Shown in pieces: positions 59,301-64,000 of a stretch of DNA of 64,000 bases. A program made the translations under genes and the position numbers. The notes under the pieces were generated by a model that searched no databases, was not told the DNA's origin, and saw only the letters and a list, made by a program, of their open reading frames with translations. Position 1 is the first letter of the stretch. The number at the start of each line of letters is the position of its first letter. The stretch lies in assembly GCF_000182925.2 (NCBI RefSeq), contig NC_026504.1, positions 3,968,001-4,032,000 on the forward strand. Direction: 5' to 3'. This DNA comes from Neurospora crassa OR74A (lineage: Eukaryota > Ascomycota > Sordariomycetes > Sordariales > Sordariaceae).

Positions 59301-62036
59301 GTTGCAAGACAAAAATTTCCGATTATTGAACGCTGTACCACCAAACTGAGAAAACACAGTCATTCCACGTTTCTTTGGCGCATCATGGTTCGACCACCAA
59401 CTTCCCCCGAGTTACACAGATGATGCCACGACCCTTCCAACATCTGCTGCATGCACATCAGCTTGTGAGACAACCAAGTTTTCGTGCGCACGCAGTACGT
59501 CCGTAAAGGCGATGAAAATAGCAGTTCCTCCCAAGCCAAGCAGGGGCCGTCTCCTCGTGGCAAGCCGACGGAGGCGTTCAGGGCGGGCAAATCATGTATA
59601 ACGGCATGGCTTCTCCCCACTTGGTTGAAACTTCTCTGCTGCTTTCCATCGGATGGCTGCAGCTCTGGTCGGGTGGGAGCTTCGCAGGTAGAGAGATCTC
59701 CTAGTTGGCCGAATGCCACTCTGAACACCCCACGTAGAGGTAGTTGGTGAGTTTCCAGACTTCCAAAATCATCATTCACAGAGTTTCAGGAATGCTAGAA
59801 TCTTCAAGTATCGCCAACACCAACATTCCATCAATATACCACCAGCACCATCAACGGACACACTGGGCATTTCATCACGTTGGGGATGCCACCCCTCTTC
59901 ACATCTCGTAACTCGCTGTTCCTGCATTAGCGCGTTCTTCCCGTTTCCGGGTAACCCTCAGCACCTCCCGTCGATTCGATGACTCCGCTCTGTTTTGTCA
60001 AGATGACCTACCAGAATTTCGACTCACCCAAGCCAGCTGCAATGCAGAGAAGGGAGCATGACGGCCGAAATATGTATCACCATAAATGAGGGGTTTGTCC
60101 TCCCATCCCCCCATCCCCCAGTACCCTATGTCATACACAATCTCTCCCGTCAGACTCCTCGGCGCCTCGAGGTGGGAAAGGCTATACATATTTGATGATT
60201 ACCTGTTCCGTGCCATTGGGACGGTACCTTATGTACCTGACCGACACGCTCGCAAGCCCTGAAGAAAACCATCACACGCAATTTCGGAGACGAAGAGAGA
60301 GAGAGAGAGAGGGCGTGATCTGATTCCCACCTTATGACTACCTTACACAGGCACGAGCTTTCATCCGCCCTCAGCACCACTTTTCACACTTATTTACGCC
60401 GTACTACTACAGATCCATACTAGTCAGGTTTGATGACTTTCAACCCCCTTCCCAGCTCTAGCTCCAGCTCAGCTTCATCCGTTGGGGTCTCTTGGGGCCC
60501 GTGGGCCCTTGGAATTTTCCGTCGGTACATATCTCCTAGCGTGGTGCTGGCGACGATGATCAGCATCAGCTACACGTGTGCCGGCGGGAGTGGGCCACGT
60601 TCGGGTCCACAGGGCCACACAGGTAGCCAGCCACAGGTCACCACAGCCACGGCATAAGCAACGGGTGCACTTTGAGGAACGAAATAGAGAAACTCACAAA
60701 AAGGTTTGTTCTTTTGTATTCAACAGCGAAGGAACATGCATGGCCTTTCGCACGCATGAGTGAGGCAGGAAACCGTAGTCTCTGCTGCGCTCTTCGACCT
60801 AGAACGTTGAAAGTGGAGGTTCCGGTGCAAAGCTCCGAAACCCATCCGATATGGCCTTGGCATTGATAGTCTCTATCGGAGGGATCGGGGCGAGCCAAGG
60901 GTCCGGGGGATCGGCCGGGTGCATCAGAGTCGGGTGTGTTCACACATCGGTTCACATTAAATTTGAAGTCCGGATTGAAATATGTCCGAGAGTGATTCTG
61001 TTCGATCAAAGACAAAAATATTCAAAAAGTAGGGCTTGATAAGAAGCTACGTACGAAACATGCCAGTACGGGAAGGCTCTCCTGTGAGCCGGATATATCG
61101 ACTGTGTGTGCCTGGATAAACCAGCGGCGTGGGGGCCGCCTGGCCATGAAAGTGACATGAATTCCCCGGCGGCTCAATGGCCAGGCTATGACCTTTGTCA
61201 TGAAGTGAGGCGTCCCCAAAGGTACTTCTCAAGAAGAAGAGGATGACCGCGGCGATACTAAGATAAAGGACTAAAGGAAGCGGAAGACCAAAGCGGAAAC
61301 AGAGCATTCGACGCCAAAGTAGGAAACGGCTCGTTTTGAAGCTCACTTCACACTCACACAAAGATAGATGTATAGATAGATGTATAGTTGAGCTCCAAGA
61401 TCAATAAACCCCCGTCCATTCCCAATGGAGTGACAACTAAGCACGTTAGATAAAGGGTTATTCTGACCTTTTTGTTGTCATTGTTCGGAATAACCACGTT
61501 GAGTAAGGATTCGATGGCAGTTGCCAGCGCGTAAAGTTGATACATACTAAGCTTCAGGGTCTTAGCTTGAGCTTGGCTATCAATTTGTATAGCCCTACAC
61601 CGCCGGTTGGCTATGGTACACAGTCGATTTATCTGGTTCGCTGTTCTGCCTGATCTATACAAGGAGAACATCCCCGTTGAAAATTGAGTAATCAGGAAGC
61701 ATGTAGTGTAGTGGACAAGCTCGCTCGCGGGGTATGTTACATACGTGACCATGCATTTCATGAGGTTAAAAGTAGCTGAAAACTTCGTGAGATGTTTATG
61801 CTGAAGGATTCACGCTGATATGATAATTGGGATGTCGAAAAAGTATATGTACTTTGAATATAAGAGACCTCGGCGAATTGGAAGGGGAGCAAGACACATT
61901 GTCGGAAGAGCTCACGCAATCCAAGCGGCGAGATGATACTGTCGTGGATCCAATGAGGAGAGATGGACGCCTGGTTCGTCCTCACTTCCTGACCGTCACA
62001 TAACACGGTTGAACTCACTTACCCAACTCCCCAAAC
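56301..62036. other. 5.7-kb gene-poor region
   Basis: The left few hundred bases should carry the promoter and leader of the PH-domain gene. The rest has scattered frames of 60-183 codons that match nothing; the longest (minus, 57241-57792) starts in a simple GTCTCT repeat. Also present are a GA run near 60295-60311 and one TGTAGTGTA copy (61702) extended to TGTAGTGTAGTGG. No tRNA, rRNA or transposon body is seen. Confidence 0.5.
57702..57759. repeat. GTCTCT/GTCACT hexanucleotide-type simple repeat
   Basis: About nine imperfect six-base units of the GTCTCT type in a row. They translate to alternating Thr-Glu on the other strand, which creates a false open frame. Confidence 0.85.
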
Positions 62037-63332
62037 TCATCCGTACAACAACCCCTCCACCTTCTCCGCAATAGCCAACGAGCTCGTCAACCCCGGACTC
62101 TCAATATTCAACAAGTTCACCCACCCCTCATACCCCTCTTCCCTCCTAATCACAAAGTCTACAAATCCCTTCCCCTGCGCCACCGCCCCCGCCTTCCCCA
62201 GCTTCGGCCTGATGCCCGCATAATCTGGCTGTAACTGGGTATCATCCAAGTCCGGCAGGTACTTCTTAACTGCTTCGATCGCCTCCGGCAACCTCGCCGA
62301 GTTTACAGCCAAATCGTCGGGGGAATCGACCCATTCCACATCCGGGCCGAACTTGATCCTGCCCGCCAGGTCGAGGGTGAGGTGCGTGCCCAGCCCGCCC
62401 GCGCCGGGTTCTGGAGCAGGGTAGATGAGGGTTGAGACTTTGGGAGAGGAGGAGGTGTAGGAGAAGTAGTTTCCTTTTGCGTAGAACATTTGTTTGTGTT
62501 GTGAGGGCGGGACAATCATGTTGTGGACGTCGACGGCGCCGAGGCCGGCGGAGTTGATGATCGTTGAGGTGGTAATGGTGGATGATTCGCCGGTGGTGGT
62601 GTCGCGGACTGTGAGTTCCCAGCCCTCCTTTCCGTTAGCATTGGCACCGCCAACGGGCCGAATGGCCGTGACGGCGCTGGCGAGCGCCACCGTCCCGCCT
62701 GCTTCTTCGAAGCGGCCCTGGAGACAGACCATCAGCGAGTGGGAATCCACAATGCCCGTCGTCGGAGACTCCAAGATCCCAGCTTCGGCGCGCACTGCCG
62801 GCTCACGACGTTGCGCTTCCTCACGCGACACCCAGCGCACGGGCACGTTGATTTCGTTGACGCAGAAGTCATGGATGCGCTGCAGCGCCTCGCGTTGGGC
62901 CTGATTCTGCGCGACGATCCATTTGCCCACACGCTTGTGGGGAACCGCGTGCTTCTCGCAGAGCTCGTACAGCAAATTCTTGCCCCGGATGCAAAGCTCC
63001 GTCTTGAGAGTGCCAGCGCCGTAGTAGATACCGGCGTGGATGACTTCGCTGTTGCGCGAGGAGGTCTCGGTGCCGACGGCGGAGTGACGCTCCAAAAGGA
63101 GGGTGGAAGGGGAGGAAGAGCGCCGGGCTAGTTGCTGCGCGATGGCGAGGCCGACTACGCCGCCGCCTATCACGGCGTGGGTGAAGTCGGCGTGCGAGGC
63201 GGAGGTGTGGGAGAAAGGACGGAGCCTGCCATGGTGATGGCCAGTCCGTGTTATTGGGAGAACCGATGACGTAACTACATTCCGTATTGTCGCTGCTGTG
63301 AGTCGACCTTTCGGTGCAAGGATGAGTGTCAT
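62037..63332 (-). CDS. L-2-hydroxyglutarate dehydrogenase-like FAD oxidoreductase (L2HGDH), probably mitochondrial
   Basis: Intronless, 431 residues from the first ATG in frame (complement of 63330-63332). The enzyme oxidises L-2-hydroxyglutarate, a metabolic by-product, to 2-oxoglutarate. Residues 1-48 are rich in Arg, Thr and Ser and free of acidic residues, as in a mitochondrial presequence. The FAD-binding motif AVIGGGVVGLAIAQQLARR begins at residue 53. Family-typical stretches follow: TETSSRNSEVIHAGIYYGAG, KRVGKWIVA, IINSAGLGAVDVHNM, YFSYTSSSPK, GLGTHLTLDLAGRIKFGPDV and the C-terminal GWVNLLNIESPGLTSSLAIA. This places it in the DAO family as L2HGDH rather than the unrelated D-2 enzyme. 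It is the last gene before the AT-rich edge. Confidence 0.88.
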   Translation of the reverse strand: MTLILAPKGRLTAATIRNVVTSSVLPITRTGHHHGRLRPFSHTSASHADFTHAVIGGGVVGLAIAQQLARRSSSPSTLLLERHSAVGTETSSRNSEVIHAGIYYGAGTLKTELCIRGKNLLYELCEKHAVPHKRVGKWIVAQNQAQREALQRIHDFCVNEINVPVRWVSREEAQRREPAVRAEAGILESPTTGIVDSHSLMVCLQGRFEEAGGTVALASAVTAIRPVGGANANGKEGWELTVRDTTTGESSTITTSTIINSAGLGAVDVHNMIVPPSQHKQMFYAKGNYFSYTSSSPKVSTLIYPAPEPGAGGLGTHLTLDLAGRIKFGPDVEWVDSPDDLAVNSARLPEAIEAVKKYLPDLDDTQLQPDYAGIRPKLGKAGAVAQGKGFVDFVIRREEGYEGWVNLLNIESPGLTSSLAIAEKVEGLLYG

Positions 63333-63655
63333 GGTAAAACTTTGCCGGTAGCTGTTACGATTAATTGTAGGCTTGTTGCAGCGCGTCACGGGCCCTTTGC
63401 GGAGACAAGTTGCGGCCGGTCGCGCGCATGATCCCGTCCTCCGAAGTCGGGTTGCCGCGGCGCCATCGGAGGTCGGGTCTGTCCGGGCAAGTTCAACAGT
63501 GTGGGGAATCCGTTCCCACACTCAATCGCCTGTGCAGTCTTGGCAAGAGGTGTGTGTGCGTGCACACACACCACACCGCATTTGACAAATCTGGCCATTT
63601 AACATCGCTTTACACAACTCAACTCAATCGTTGAACATCGAAATCTGGCCAAAAC
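63333..63655. other. Upstream region of the L2HGDH-like gene
   Basis: A 323-bp stretch of ordinary base composition with the promoter and leader of the dehydrogenase. An alternating GTGTGTGTGCGTGCACACACACAC patch at about 63549-63571 could form a hairpin or left-handed DNA. It ends abruptly at AT-rich sequence. Confidence 0.6.
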
Positions 63656-64000
63656 TGGTACAAAAAGTCGATATTTTAATACTCTACGTCGTACAATTAT
63701 CTATTTTAATATTTACATTATCTTTTAAACCGTTATCGATATAGTACACTTCCCTAATACCCGCTAGAAAGTATTAATAATAATAATACTAATAAATAAT
63801 AAGTATCCTAATAATATCGCTAAAACTATTAATATAAATATAAGGAGTATATAAAAATATAAACGTATTCTATTAGATATTAGTAAGGTATTTTTACTAT
63901 TACGAGCTTCCTAAAATATTAGAAAACTTCCTATATAGGCGCTTAAGGTACAGCGTATATTATATTACTCCCTATATTTTATTAACTATAACTAATATTA
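63656..64000. repeat. AT-rich RIP-like relic at the window edge
   Basis: From about 63656 to the end the sequence is roughly four fifths A+T. I find no TpG dinucleotide and only about four CpA, while TpA is very frequent. RIP changes CpA to TpA (and TpG to TpA on the other strand) in duplicated DNA of Neurospora, so this is the expected footprint of a mutated repeat. The original element cannot be identified, and the relic continues beyond the window. Confidence 0.85.

Overview
The window is genomic DNA of a filamentous ascomycete, almost certainly Neurospora (N. crassa or a very close relative). The evidence is short GT-AG introns of about 55-200 nt, long GC-balanced exons, wide gene-free spacers with homopolymer and microsatellite tracts, and a 3' edge (about 63656 onward) that is AT-rich, has no TpG and has many TpA, as expected from repeat-induced point mutation (RIP). 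From memory, the order vma-8 ... clr-2 ... chol-1 is that of N. crassa; I could not check this.

Region 1-14 kb is dense in housekeeping genes: a partial RPB8-like start (-), Elongator ELP4 (+), tRNA-splicing endonuclease SEN34 (+), an Asi1/Asi3-type membrane RING protein (-), a U2B''/U1A snRNP protein (+), V-ATPase subunit D (vma-8, -) and the NineTeen-complex factor SYF1 (+). Region 14-25 kb holds an unrecognised 116-residue protein (-), a secreted Egh16/Gas-family protein (-), an intron-containing tRNA-Gln(UUG) (-), the meiotic RING protein HEI10 (-) and, divergent from it, the NEDD8-activating E1 subunit ULA1/APP-BP1 (+).

Region 25-43 kb is nearly empty apart from one Zn2Cys6 activator, very probably the cellulase regulator clr-2, with about 8.6 kb of gene-free DNA upstream and 7.2 kb downstream. 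Region 43-64 kb holds a short-chain dehydrogenase (+), phosphatidylethanolamine methyltransferase chol-1 (-), eIF3g (-), a PH-domain protein (-), another gene-poor stretch, an L-2-hydroxyglutarate dehydrogenase (-) and the RIP-like edge.

Most genes are unrelated single units. ELP4, SEN34 and tRNA-Gln(UUG) are linked in function, because that tRNA needs both intron removal and Elongator-dependent wobble-U modification. U2B'' and SYF1 are both spliceosomal. I found no CRISPR array, no intact transposon and no obvious new multi-gene system. The least expected signals are a 9-mer, TGTAGTGTA, present 13 times (12 outside the tRNA, all non-coding), micro-exons of 11 and 17 nt, an alternative-start arrangement in the dehydrogenase, and an LPMO-like N-terminal histidine in the Egh16 protein. 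Exon boundaries were derived by hand from reading frames, splice consensus and remembered homologues, without transcript data.
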